The notes: generated by a model from the letters alone, not told the origin. Counted from the first letter of the stretch, positions 36,053-47,937 are shown. The stretch is 64,000 bases of DNA from Ophioderma brevispina (GCA_023653785.1 JAMKCH010088186.1:1-64000), one strand, 5' to 3'. Made by a program: numbers and translations.

Positions 36053-37094
36053 ATAGGAACTCGTAGGCTGTAGGACAAATACAGATCATATCTTCGTCAA
36101 ACTAAACTTATCTCAACCTTCAAAAATATTGCTTGATAAAAATGATAACGCTTGACCATAATGTAATACAATAGAAAATTCAATGCATAAGGGGCCAGTT
36201 GAGGTGCAGTTCGCTAAAGTAAGCGTTCTCCAATGCGTTCAGTCAATCACATGATACACGCATGAAAAAGGGATAAATATAATAAAATGTCAATTGCTAA
36301 GGATTAGATATCAAAATTTGAAGAAATAATGTGCGCAGTACTTCATATTACCACAATGTCGTTGACAAAAGTATCTTTTTATTTAAATATAAAGGCTTTT
36401 GAATTCAGGTCATAATAATGATAACAATAATAGCAATACGTGCCATTTTAGGATTGGATTCACACACACACAAAAATGAAAAATATACCATTGGCCTAGA
36501 TTTTATATCCCTTTAATAATTGCTTATCCAGCGAATGCATCGTGCTCATTACAAATTTAAAGCACATTAGTTTGATTATGTGTATTTATGGTTAGTTATC
36601 CACTAACTCAATAAAATGCGTCAATCCAGAAAAGGTTAACTTTATGATTGTTTCCTCAACCAGTTGTGTTCATACACGCATACGACTACCAATTATCCAA
36701 GTCAACCAGTTAGCTCGTATCTAATCAATACTTAATCATCTCAAACTACCAATTTTACATTTGACATTTCAAAGCGGACTTGAAGCTTTACATGTACCAC
36801 ATAAAAATAACCTACAACACTTGACTTCACAATGCCCTTCATTGAATAATGGTGCCAAGCTTGCTTCACGAGAAGCACTTATCTCTTAATAATCCATATC
36901 ATTATACTGAAACTTAAGCCTGACTTCATAATCGATATTGAGTACTTGTACTTAATATTCGGTCAGTATTAGTAGACATGTAATCCATACATTACATGTA
37001 ACCCACATAGAATAAATATTACACTGAACGATTAAAGCAACAATACCATAAAGGTATAAGATTGAAAACAAACGGATAGGTCGTTTTCACGGGA

Positions 37095-37655
37095 GGTCAA
37101 TAGGTAAATTTGGCAAGACCTGCCTCCAGAACAACCCAAACGTGAAAGGAATACATAGGAATCACCTGTAAAAATACCTGAAAGGTTCAGGTGAACCAGG
37201 TGCATGTAATGTATTCTTCGCATGCTTGGATGATCTGGAGAGCAAACAAAAGTCCATTCAATATAATTTACCCTCCGTGAAAGGACCCTATACCACTGAC
37301 CCCACCTTTACCCCACACCTCCAAGCCACCCCATACAAACACACCCTATTACCAGTTCAGGTCAATTGCTAGATCCGGCAATGCTGCCGAATTCGGTTAT
37401 ACATTGCCTGATTAGGTAATATCAATCCCTCAATGCATTGCAGTACGCACTTCTAAATTTTAAACCTAGATTTTTATATGAAATTTATGTTTTTGCTTTC
37501 TTTAGGGAGTAAGCAAAATTACAATTTACCTCAATTTACCTTAATCAGATTTATCAAATGAGTTATTCTACATTGTTTATAAACGATGACAAACATTAAT
37601 AATCTCACAAAAAACTGAAAGTTAGAATGTCCTAACTTGCACGAATGCGGAATAA
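37095..37655 (+). repeat. Local duplicate before N gap 1
   Basis: 561 bases that repeat almost exactly at 37676-38373. This copy lacks the ~130 bp insert at 37914-38043 and six bases near its end (ACG versus ACGTTAACG). The left arm of the giant inverted repeat agrees with the second copy at that six-base site. Confidence 0.85.
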
Positions 37656-37675
37656 NNNNNNNNNNNNNNNNNNNN
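37656..37675. other. Assembly gap 1 (20 N)
   Basis: Exactly 20 N bases between two near-identical local copies, probably a placeholder of arbitrary size. Confidence 0.99.
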
Positions 37676-38373
37676 GGTCAATAGGTAAATTTGGCAAGAC
37701 CTGCCTCCAGAACAACCCAAACGTGAAAGGAATACATAGGAATCACCTGTAAAAATACCTGAAAGGTTCAGGTGAACCAGGTGCATGTAATGTATTCTTC
37801 GCATGCTTGGATGATCTGGAGAGCAAACAAAAGTCCATTCAATATAATTTACCCTCCGTGAAAGGACCCTATACCACTGACCCCACCTTTACCCCACACC
37901 TCCAAGCCACCCCATCCACCACTGGCGAGAGCCAAATTGTGTAAAACGTTTTTCTATGGAGTGCGAACTGCGCACTATGATGAGATTGCGATTTATTCCG
38001 TATTGAAAGACGTGTTTACACAATTTGGCACTCGACGACCCTCCATACTAACACACCCTATTACCAGTTCAGGTCAATTGCTAGATCCGGCAATGCTGCC
38101 GAATTCGGTTATACATTGCCTGATTAGGTAATATCAATCCCTCAATGCATTGCAGTACGCACTTCTAAATTTTAAACCTAGATTTTTATATGAAATTTAT
38201 GTTTTTGCTTTCTTTAGGGAGTAAGCAAAATTACAATTTACCTCAATTTACCTTAATCAGATTTATCAAATGAGTTATTCTACATTGTTTATAAACGATG
38301 ACAAACATTAATAATCTCACAAAAAACTGAAAGTTAGAATGTCCTAACTTGCACGTTAACGAATGCGGAATAA
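37676..38373 (+). repeat. Local duplicate after N gap 1
   Basis: Near-identical to 37095-37655 plus a ~130 bp MITE-like insertion. The position beside an N gap and the very low divergence suggest the alternative allele of the same locus and not a true tandem duplication. Confidence 0.8.
37914..38043. mobile_element. MITE-like insertion, ~130 bp, present in only one local copy
   Basis: The insert is absent at the corresponding point of the first copy (37333-37336). It carries inverted ends GAGAGCCAAATTGTGTAAAA (37927) and, on the opposite strand from 38033, GAGTGCCAAATTGTGTAAAC. CCAT occurs on both sides and may be the target duplication. No coding capacity. Confidence 0.75.
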
Positions 38374-38645
38374 ACCATGACCTTGTAGACGAGGCTATGG
38401 TGACAATGCCGGTTAGACGTCGGTTTGCTATGGGCTATATCAATCTATTTCCAAAACTTCATTGATTCAACATCGTTGATTAAACATATGTATTGAAATT
38501 AAAAAGTGACAACTTTAACTCATTTTGGTGTTTTTGTGGCGAGGAGGTTCATGCATGGGGCTTCAGAATTTATATTTTATTGTTAATTTGTATAATTTTG
38601 TACGCACAAAGGCATACGTTGACTTTCAATAAATTTGTTTACAAA

Positions 38646-38690
38646 ATAATAATAATAAATTATTATTATTATTATTATTATATTATTGCA
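38646..38690. repeat. AAT/ATT microsatellite
   Basis: AAT units run directly into ATT units, giving a self-complementary tract. The left arm has a shorter version near 29870-29895. Confidence 0.8.
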
Positions 38691-38775
38691 TTATTCATTA
38701 GGTTAATATGAGTTGTACTAAGGGTCTGTAATATTTTCCGATTACCGCTTTATTTCTAAACGGAATAGCGCGCGA

Positions 38776-38822
38776 TACAAAGGAAGGCGTTAGGGGGAAA
38801 CGGAATTTCGCCCTAACGCCGT
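38776..38822. repeat. Small hairpin insertion in the right arm
   Basis: GGCGTTAGGG and CCCTAACGCC form a perfect 10-base stem around a ~16-base loop. The left arm has only the first half (on its opposite strand) at about 29926-29935, so the second half looks like an insertion or template-switch product in the right arm. Confidence 0.5.
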
Positions 38823-41800
38823 AGCGACTTGATAACAAAAGCCAATTTAGCCCTAACCTACATTCTAAGGTAGTAATAGTTAATAATGTTAATCAATCCC
38901 TAAAAAATGCACGACTGTGCACGAGTATGGGTTTGACGCCTTACACGGCATCAAACAAAAACACCCAACCCCCTTCTCAATATTCCAATACTGAAGACAT
39001 AATAATGATGAAATTTAGAATTTTGGGCCAAGAACTTACTTCCGCATAACCTCTATGTTATTTTCTCGAAGTCGCCGCCCAGCTTTATCACGACTCCGAA
39101 GAGCAATATTAGATTACCGCTTAAAATGAAATCATAACTTCGCATTTTCCGGTTTCTCTAACCTAAATTTTTCCCTATTACATCTCATGTCCCACTGTTA
39201 GTTCGTCGTATTTTGATTAAAGCTTTATGACTCCCACGTCGCCACCATGCCTCTCAGATGTCATGCACCATCATTGGATTTCTTCAAACATTTTCCTAAC
39301 ACGGATTTTTAAGAGCAATACACAATCATGTGTATCTAGTGTTTCCATTTAAAGCAATCCTTTCGCTCTTGTGCCTCATAGCAGGTAACACTTGAAATTG
39401 GATTTTAACATTCATGTAATTGCGTTTGGCCCTTTGGGGTACGGTGTAAAGACCAATTGTAACCGGGGAACTATAGCGCCAATGCTATTATATGAGGGCA
39501 CATTTGATTGCACATTGGGTGATATTTTTATAATAATGAAACCCTTGCTAAAAGAATAAGAGAGTCCCTATACTTCGCTTCCCTCAACTCTCAATTAGAG
39601 GATAATGGATGATAGCATTTTAACTTAAAATGAAATGTTTTATCACATATCATGAAACTGATAAATAAAACGGCCTTTCAATACGTTATAATAAAAGTTT
39701 TTACGATAGGTCCCATCCCATTACGTTTTGTACGAAAGTGAGCTGTGAGTATTTTCCCCAACACATAAAAAAATTAAATTGTGTCTTGCGTGTTCCCGAC
39801 AGGTTTCGATACCCTTCTTAAACTGAAATTGGACATATTTTATGTAGCCATTTGACAGCATTTCAATACCGTAAAATAAATCCTTTCCTTAGACTGTCAT
39901 GTTATTAGTTTCAATAAAGTGTACTACTCTTACGATGTAACACCCCATCCATGTGTCCTTGAAAAAGGTTCAATATAGTTAAAGAATAGTTTATCATGAT
40001 ATTTCCTTAAGCAAAATTGAAAAATCAAAGGTGTATGACAGAGATATTTATAGGTCGTCAAACTTTATTAGTGTTTATTTATTCATTAATTTGTTTGCTT
40101 GTTTATTAACTTTACTTTTTGCTTTGATAATTAAACAGCTCTGGACACAACCTGGAAGGACATATACCACGTATTCATAGAATTCACAAAATGCCAATAG
40201 AGTGAACATTTTCTTATAATTCAATTAATTTACATTTACTCAGTATTGAAAATACCGAAAGGAATGAAGGGAGACCACCATTTTTTTATTATCACACGGA
40301 TCTCACATTTTTTGCCTATTGAATATCAATCTAGGTGTAATTTTCAATATTTTTTTTAAACCTTAACTTTGATGAAGCACATATAAAATACATATTGTTT
40401 TCAAACATCCATTTAAAAATCAATTTCATCTACTCCGTATGAACGGTGTGATATCACGACATTCGATTCATGAATTTGTAGAGTGAATGCACGCAGATTG
40501 TTTAGTTTAACGTTAAAGGCACTGTCAGTAATTTGCTAAATCAGAAATTCGAACAACAGTATCAAAAATCAGATTTTGTTTTCATGTTTGTAATGAGTAT
40601 ATGTATCCTATCACACTCTGCAAATTATAGGACCAAAATCAACCCAATAAGGACAAAATCGAATATTTCAGTCATTACTGTCCATACGGACACATACAAC
40701 ACGTAATTGAAAGGAGATCCAAGTCTTTGAACGCTGCTGTTCGCGTCCTTTTCTTATAACAATTCTAAAATATATTCTTTCACTTAAGCTATTCCTACAA
40801 ATTCCAAATATTTCCCCACTTTCGGGTGGATCACTGATTGTGCCTTTAAATCAGCATTTGTATTTTCTTGTTCTTGGACTAAAAGTGTCTCATTACGTCC
40901 TTTGGTTTGTTGAAACAAACCTCCCAAGTCCAAAATTACGCCTCCTTAAGTGCTACAATTTTACACGGAACATACTATAATTGTTACCTTCTAAACCAAC
41001 ATCTCTCGGTCGGTAGCAATAACGTAATCTAAGAGCGACGTGAATGAGGCACATCATTGAATCGCGGTGTCCAGATATGGTTGCCGGTCTGACGTGTCAC
41101 ATTGCAATGTGGGGCATCGTATTTAGTATCTACAATCTTAGATGTCACTACTAGCGATAGCCTGGAGCAAAAGGACGTACCACATAATGGTCGCCATGTG
41201 AGCTAACTGTTTGAAAATGTTGTTTTTTCTCTTCGAAACAAACTATAGTGTCTTTGAATTTCATTTACTTGCCAGCAATGAGTGAATCACAGAGATAAGT
41301 AGACGTGCTGGCAAAAAATATCACAGAGGTGTTTGCAAACAAAACAGTTGGGGTAGTTGTGAGGTAAGCCGTTGTTTAGAATCCCCCTAAGGCACTATGT
41401 TAGCAAGGAAAACTGAACTCTTAACTCGTGTTAGTTCAATTAACGCTGTTATATCGATGTTCCTTATAGGACACGACCAATGCACTACTCTGGAATATAA
41501 AGGTTAATATTTTATATAATATGACAACAGCATTGACAGCGTTTACAACAAAATGCCGGTGATGATTGTTTTATTACCACATAATTGTATTTGCTTTAGT
41601 CCAGTTCATGCATCATACTGCACATAAATGTCATTTTTGTTTGTTTGGTTCAGAGATCAATCGATCAAAAGGTATGAACAATTTCTTGCAAACTTTCGAA
41701 ATGATACTCGCGACATGTGCCCGTGCGTACATTGTAGAACTGAATAGATCAAACAAATTTAATTCACACTTTATGTACTGATACCACGTCTTAAATAAGA

Positions 41801-42208
41801 CCTCTTATGCTTTAAGAGGCATTCGGTAATCATTTACATCGCCCATTACATTGAGGGAATGAATTTCGGTACAAGTCCGGCTAATCCTATCGTATTGCTA
41901 GGTTCCTTTTGAAACGTTAAACATTCCTCACAAGTGTCCATTAGCCCTAATCACATTGCCATAAACAAAAGTTACACTAAAGTGTAATGGCTACAACTGT
42001 TTCTTAGAATGAATCTTAGATTGGTTGTTATGTTATATACGTCTGACATTTATATTTGTCAAATCTGCACAGAGCACAGACCCCAATGTTCTTTAGAATG
42101 CTGTATCATAATAACCCGGGAGCTAACAGACATTTGTAACACATCTCAAGTACAAAAGGTTTGAGTGATTAAATATGTTGACAGACTGACAGGAACCCCT
42201 GAAACGTG

Positions 42209-42948
42209 ATTCTTAAGTGCAGCAAATGGTGCCTTAAGGAGAGGGGGCCAAGACAAAGTTTGTACAGGGGTCAAATTTTTAAATTGATCCAATCATGTTG
42301 AAAAGTATACCATGTTATTTGTCTAACCACAATGATTCAGGAAAGGTATAGTTTGTACTATCTTCAATGTAATGTTTAAGGGTTATAGGCTAAAAACAGC
42401 AACAATCAATAAAAAGGGTCAATTTCAGTTGTACAGGGGTCAAATTTTAAAGTTGCTCCGATTTAGATAAAAATGGTGCGAATTATTAATGGAGTTCATA
42501 GGATTAAAATAAGGAATAGTTTTGACTCTCTAAAATACTTAGTTACCGATGTAGGGGGCACAGAATGTCGACGTCCATTGCATTCAATGGGGCTTGACCT
42601 TGTGTTCCCCCTACTTTCTTAAGCAAGCATTTGAGACACTCAAAACTATTCCTTATTTTGATCCAAAGAGCTCCACCAATAATTTGCACCATTTTTTATT
42701 CAAATCGGAGCAAACTTAAAAACTTGACCCCTGTACAACTGAAATTGACCCTTTTTATTGATTTTTGCTGTTTTTAGTCTATAACTCTTAAACTTTACGT
42801 TGTAGATAGTACAAACTATACCTTTCCTGAATCCTTATGGCTAAACAAATAATATAATATACTTTTCAGCACGATTGGATCAATTTAAAAATTTACAAAC
42901 TTTGTCTTGACCCCCTCTCCTTAAGGCACCATTTGTGGCACTTAAGAA
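42209..42948. mobile_element. Near-perfect ~740 bp palindromic element
   Basis: Arms of about 335-345 bases meet near 42579. Paired landmarks (left arm and the complement of the right) include TTCTTAAGTG, AATGGTGCCTTAAGGAGAGG, CAAGACAAAGTTTGTA, GAAAGGTATAGTTTGTACTA and AATAAGGAATAGTTTTGA. Essentially the whole element can fold into one long stem, with no coding region or internal spacer. Confidence 0.85.
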
Positions 42949-43453
42949 TTAGAGAATAAAGGTATATATGATTTTGGGAACCGGTACTCTCTTTACGACG
43001 AATTGAACCCAAGGCGATACCATTATTGGAAGTGGAAGAACGAGGCCGGAGGCCGAGTTCTTCCACGCAAAAATAATGGTGTCGCCGGGTTCAATTCGTC
43101 GTAAAGAGAGTACCGGTTCCCAAAATCATACCTTTATTCTCATTCTTAAACAGCTTTATCATTTAAGGTCATCTTTAACCCAATTTCGCGATGCTTTACG
43201 GCTTAAATACAACAAGAAAGGACTGCCATCACCCAGTGAAAACAATCGAACAACCCGTTGAACGCAACGATCATACGCAACGAGACGCAACGTTGGCAGG
43301 CGCGCGAGAAAGTAGCAAAACGCGGTATGACGCGAGCGCTTCAACCTAAAAATAACTGCAATACGCAGCGCGTACTACCTGGGTTCAATTAAACGAATTG
43401 AACCCGGACATCAGCCAATGAAATTGCTTACATTTTCACAGCTGTTTAAGAAT
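42949..43453. mobile_element. Hairpin-headed repeat family F, copy 1
   Basis: About 505 bases, copied at 46386-46867. The first ~190 bases form a hairpin (GGGAACCGGTACTCTCTTTA, GACGAATTGAACCC and GAACGAGGCCGGAGGCC with their complements). Next comes a unique body with ACAACAAGAAAGGACTGCCA and GGCAGGCGCGCG, and then a small hairpin GGGTTCAATTAAACGAATTGAACCC near 43381. CTTAAACAGCT occurs near 43145 and its complement at the right end. No convincing protein: a 61-codon frame seen in both copies runs through the hairpin and body. Confidence 0.8.
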
Positions 43454-44033
43454 TATGTTTCAGGGGTCCCTGTCAGTCTGTCTACATATTTAATCACTCA
43501 AACCTTTTGTACTTGAGATGTGTTACAAATGTGTGCTAGCTCCGGGGCTATAACAGAAAGTTCTTCTTAATGATGCGGAATGTTTACTTTCTTTAAGAAA
43601 ACGAATCATTAGAGGCGATGTACCGGCTATCATAGATTTGATTTAATTTGTTATAGTTTGTTTAGTTTCATTTTATTTAAATTCGTGTAATCTGTTCTCC
43701 AAGATGAGCAAGTCTAGATAGGCAAGCATGTGCTTAAAACAGGAGTAAATATAAATAGTCGCAATCGAAGAAGGGTTTAGTGTCATTTTTCTTAATTATA
43801 TTTAATTTTGTCAACTAAGAAGGATCACAAATAAATCATAAGGGTTGCAGTAGTTATTGAAATGAAATTCTATCGACATTTGAAAACTATTTTACCTGCG
43901 CACTGCAGAAATAAAGTTTGTGGATATTCCCGGAATAAATTCGATATAGTATTGAGTCTGCGAATATAAAATGCACAGAGGGTTGGTCTGATAAATATAA
44001 GAAATATATATAAAACTCTCTTATTTAAAGAGA

Positions 44034-45725
44034 CACCGGCACACTTGAAAAATAGTGCGCCCTCAAGATTTTTTCAAAATTGATATTGTTGTGTAAAACT
44101 TTCATATATAATAGCCCTTCCTTGAAATGATTAAGCCCAAATCAACGACCTTATGGGTAAACAGAACGATATTGTAATAAAGTGGTTTTAATCAGCAGAC
44201 AATGGAAGCTGACCGATTATGACGTTAATTTAAGTGGCTCTGACATCGTCTGCTACACCTAGTTTATTTAGTGGTGTGGTTACATAAGAAAGAAAATTCT
44301 CGCAATATTTCATACAAAAAATAGTTTAACATTCTCGCAGAATCGCCGATATAAGTGTTGATGGTTGATTTCCAACAGCGCGGGCAAAATGTTTGAAAAA
44401 TGTTTTCTTTCTCTATATTGAATTAATGCAGCTACTCTATCTTTTAATCAAAGTAAGTCAGTGAAATTCCCTAGATTTTATTTTACCAACTCAAATGTAC
44501 TGAAGTGGTTCATCAAGCGGCCTACATATCTTATTAGACTACTATTTTTACTGTTGAAGCTAATTTTTTGGGGTTTCATTCCCTTTGGCACGAAGAAGTA
44601 TACGGCAGGAAGGAAGCGAATGGTCTTGTTTGCTGGGGGCGACGATTTGTTTAAACATGTCTGTCATTAATTCATCAAGAAATTTTATACATTTGAGAAA
44701 TTTAGTGGTCTACTTTTTGTTCCTTCTTCTGCGATGTATACATATGCATTTAATTGGCTCCAAGATAGTGGATGCTTTTTGGCCTGTACATTTTAGTTTG
44801 GGGAAATGGTTTCTATTTAATCAATTGACATGCTTTTTACGTCATTGTTTATTCTATGTTCATATCATGGCGCATCACGGCGGAGCAAAAAAAAAATCTT
44901 TCAAAGTAGAACGGTGTCAGGAAAGCGTTTGATTTTATACTGAAAAAATGCAGAAGAACATTGTGTGTCTTACAGAGGTATCCTTCTATTTATTTGCTTA
45001 ATTTGTTCGAGATAATTTAATACATAATGAAGTAAGAAGTGGTACAATTCCTATTCCCGTGAATAACTTGCACGTAACTTGAATTTTAAGTTTACACAAT
45101 TCCTAATCAAAAAACAATAACAGCAACAATAATAATAACACTAATGCTAACGTTAGGGCGGATTTTTTCATTTTCATTAGATTATAAAGGTTTGTATGAC
45201 GGGACTGTTTATGGCACAATCTTCTTGGGAGACAGTCCATCGTACAATATTTCAAAATAATAATAATAATAACAGCAATAATTATTATTATAATAATCCT
45301 AATTATAATAAACATTTGGTTGTATTTCTTCCCCGAAATATTTTTTAGTATATCGTTGGCGCATGCTCGCAATAAAAATAACAAACATATTGTAAAACAT
45401 TGTAAAATGTACTCAGTGACGAATGTATGGAAGTAGGACGAAGCTTCCTATTCACTCTCTGTCAAATGCGTTGTATGCCCATTTGTTCATACCTCGGCTT
45501 GTGCATCAAAACTTTTGGCTTAAACTTTCTTTTTACTTTTTAATCATATATTATGATAGCTTTGATATACTGTTATATTACTCGTGTTTGTTCACTAATG
45601 TATTTCTCACAGGATATTCTCGCAATTGAAACTATTAATTATTTGTTACTATTCCAAATGAACAAACTGTAAAAAATGGCGAACTCTTCACCCTCTTTAG
45701 TCCTCAAACTAATCCTACGAAACTA
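44034..45725. other. Unassigned DNA right of the giant inverted repeat
   Basis: No gene is recognised. AT-rich, with an imperfect AAT/ATT tract at about 45258-45312. A hydrophobic 69-codon frame at 44461-44670 and an overlapping 115-codon frame have no motif I know. Confidence 0.4.
45258..45312. repeat. Imperfect AAT/ATT microsatellite
   Basis: AAT and ATT units with interruptions, able to self-pair. Confidence 0.7.
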
Positions 45726-46273
45726 AAGCAATATTAGCACATTTTTTTGAAGAGCGCCCCCAATTTTTCAAAAAATTTGAGATTTTTACACGGTTGCATT
45801 GGTAACTGGCTAGTAAACCATACCTGTGAATGGTTAAGCTCGAAAATGTCTGTGTCTCACAAACGAAGGAATTTTGTAATTACAATAATTATTATCGGGA
45901 TCCCCGATAACAATTCAGCGGCTGCTGGAAACGGTCTTCCAATGTGAAATAGCCGGGAAATAGCGCCATGTACGTGTCTACGCTCATCCATTAGTTGTTT
46001 TATTGGTTCAGGCCAATCAAGTTAGAGGTTATTTTCTCGAGGTGGCACTATTTCATGATGGACGGACATAAACGTAGCATTTCGAGCTCTGCCGTTAAGT
46101 CCAATCTGGGATCCAATTTCTAATTACAAAATCGCTTATTTTATGATAAATACGCATTTTTTAGCATTCTCGTTCGCAGGTATAGTTTCCTAGACAATCA
46201 CCAACGTAACTGTGCCAAAATATCAAATTTTGAAAATTGGGGGCGCTCTTCAAAAAATGTGCCATTATTGCTT
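45726..46273. mobile_element. TA-flanked MITE, 548 bp
   Basis: The terminal inverted repeats span about 100 bases: AAGCAATATTAGCACATTTT at the left, and AAGCAATAATGGCACATTTT on the other strand at the right, continuing through TTGAAGAGCGCCCCCAATTT. TA flanks both ends, consistent with Tc1/mariner-type TA duplication. There is no transposase frame. A palindrome ATTATTATCGGGATCCCCGATAA lies near 45889 inside. Confidence 0.82.
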
Positions 46274-46385
46274 TAATAACAACACTCACGAAATTGATTA
46301 GACGTGGCGTCAAAACTTAGCCACTGTTTTCTCGCTGGTTTCGCTCGATTCCTTCCGGTTTCAGCTTGTTTCTTTTGGTCTAAAC

Positions 46386-46867
46386 TTAGAGAATAAAGGT
46401 ATTATTTTGGGAACCGGTATTCCAAGGCGATACCATTAATTTAAGTGGAAGAACGAGGCCGGAGGCCCAGTTCTTCCACGCAAAAACAAAATGGTGTCGC
46501 CGGGTTCAATTCGTCGTAAAGAGAGTACCGGTTTCCAAAATCATACCTTTATTCTCATTCTTAAACAGCTTTATTATTTAAGGTCATCTTTAACCCAATT
46601 TCGCGATGCTTTACGGCTTAAATACAACAAGAAAGGACTGCCACCACCCAGTGACAACAATCGAACAACCCGTTGAACGCAACGATCATACGCAATGAGA
46701 CGCAACGTTGGCAGGCGCGCGCGAATGTAGCAAAACGCGATATGACGCGAGTGCTTCAACCTAAAAATAACATCAATGCGCAGCGCGTACTACCTGGGTT
46801 CAATTGTCGAATTGAACACGGGCATCAGCCAATGAAATTGCTTACATTTTCACAGCTGTTTGAGAAT
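46386..46867. mobile_element. Hairpin-headed repeat family F, copy 2
   Basis: Direct copy of 42949-43453. Its left hairpin arm has lost bases that copy 1 keeps (the CTCTCTTTACGACGAATTGA stretch), so its hairpin is imperfect. The right end is CACAGCTGTTTGAGAAT. The body is close to copy 1. It stands alone, outside the composite transposon, showing that F is an independent unit. Confidence 0.82.
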
Positions 46868-47937
46868 ATGGAATGCTGTTCAGCTGCCATGAACCAGTCA
46901 ACCGGTGGCTAGAGTTTTGTTCTATTCGAAAATTACACAAATCAAATGTTTTCAAATGCGTAAATGATTGGCGATTGCGGGAGATCGTTTCATTTGCCTT
47001 TGTTATTGTTATTGTTGTTTTGTTTGATTGGCGTTTTGTTTTTTGTTGTTCTTGGTGGTGTTTATTACAGAGGGGTTGTGACAATTATCGACCCTGGGTC
47101 ACTAGTGACCCTGATGAATTCATCAGATTTGTACGGAATAAACTGCATTAAGCAGAGCTATGAAGATTTGTTACAAGAATTTCAGACCTCTCAGGTGGAT
47201 GCAGTAACATCAGTGATCAATGCGTGTACATGATAATGGACAGGTGTCCATTAGCTATAGTCACATTGCAGAGTACGAAGTACCATCAGCTGGTATGGGT
47301 GAAATAAAAAATATCAACAAGGTAAATACACACATTCAGTCTTAGAACAGTAATATATCCTATAGTGCATGTATTCGCGATCCCCATTGAATTTTCGCCA
47401 AACTCAAATAATTAGCTATTATTGTTTTAGATACTTATGATTTAATTGTGTTTTATCAAAGGATGACGCGTCTGTTATCATACAACAAAGGTGACAAGTG
47501 CGTTATTCAATACAGCTATTGATTTCTTACGTTACCATGTGTGAATGTCTGAGAGCAAATCCTGAAATCAATGCAGCTTCGATTCAAGAATCGAACAGGG
47601 CATCTATCCGTGGTATAATATTAATTTGCCAAATGTGACAGTATATTGCCATTGTTCTGATCAAGCGGCGGTTGGAGACATATTTAGTTGATCAAATTGT
47701 ATTAGCATAACATGGGTTAAGAAATTCCTGATTTTGTATTTTCTGGCTGTAAACGGAAAGGGATTATAACACAATGACCTATTGGACACACTGTGATACA
47801 AGCAAATGGGCATAATGATATTATACACTTCCCAACTACTCTGCATTTTGTGCTTTATTCCGTTTAACGGAACAAAAACACATGATGCAGAGTGAGTGAG
47901 TGCCAATTGTATAATGTAATTATACCAAAATGGACGC
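46868..47937. other. Unassigned DNA, no supported gene
   Basis: Contains an 89-codon plus-strand frame (46964-47233) with a leucine-rich hydrophobic stretch near its start (LPLLLLLLFCLIG). A signal or membrane segment is conceivable, but there is no family match and I do not call it a gene. Confidence 0.35.

Larger units (their letters stand above)
42112..43549. mobile_element. Composite TIR transposon inserted in the right arm, ~1.44 kb
   Basis: The ends form a ~95-base terminal inverted repeat: from 42113 AACCCGGGAGCTAACAGACA and, on the other strand from 43549, AGCCCCGGAGCTAGCACACA. The arms continue through TGTAACACATCTCAAGTAC and GACAGACTGACAGG. ATAA lies at both edges, and the matching empty site in the left arm (about 26070-26090) has one copy, so ATAA is the likely target duplication. 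It holds no transposase. The interior is filled by two further repeats (42209-42948 and 42949-43453). Confidence 0.8.
36053..44033 (-). repeat. Giant inverted repeat, right arm (~8.0 kb, with insertions)
   Basis: Inverted copy of 25783-32569. Extra material relative to the left arm includes the local repeat around the N gap (37095-38373), small insertions near 38400 and 38740-38830, the composite transposon at 42112-43549, and about 190 bases near 43810-43990. The extra elements are absent from the left arm, so they probably arrived after the inverted duplication, unless the left arm lost them. Confidence 0.9.

Noticed and set aside
25783..44033. Giant inverted repeat as a Maverick/Polinton-like or viral element
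   Set aside because: No polymerase, integrase, ATPase or capsid-like frames are visible in arms or centre, and the arms are far longer than those of such elements.
46964..47233. 89-codon frame with hydrophobic leader
   Set aside because: The hydrophobic stretch comes from a T-rich tract (repeated TTGTTATTGTTG), and nothing downstream resembles a family. Transcript data would be needed.
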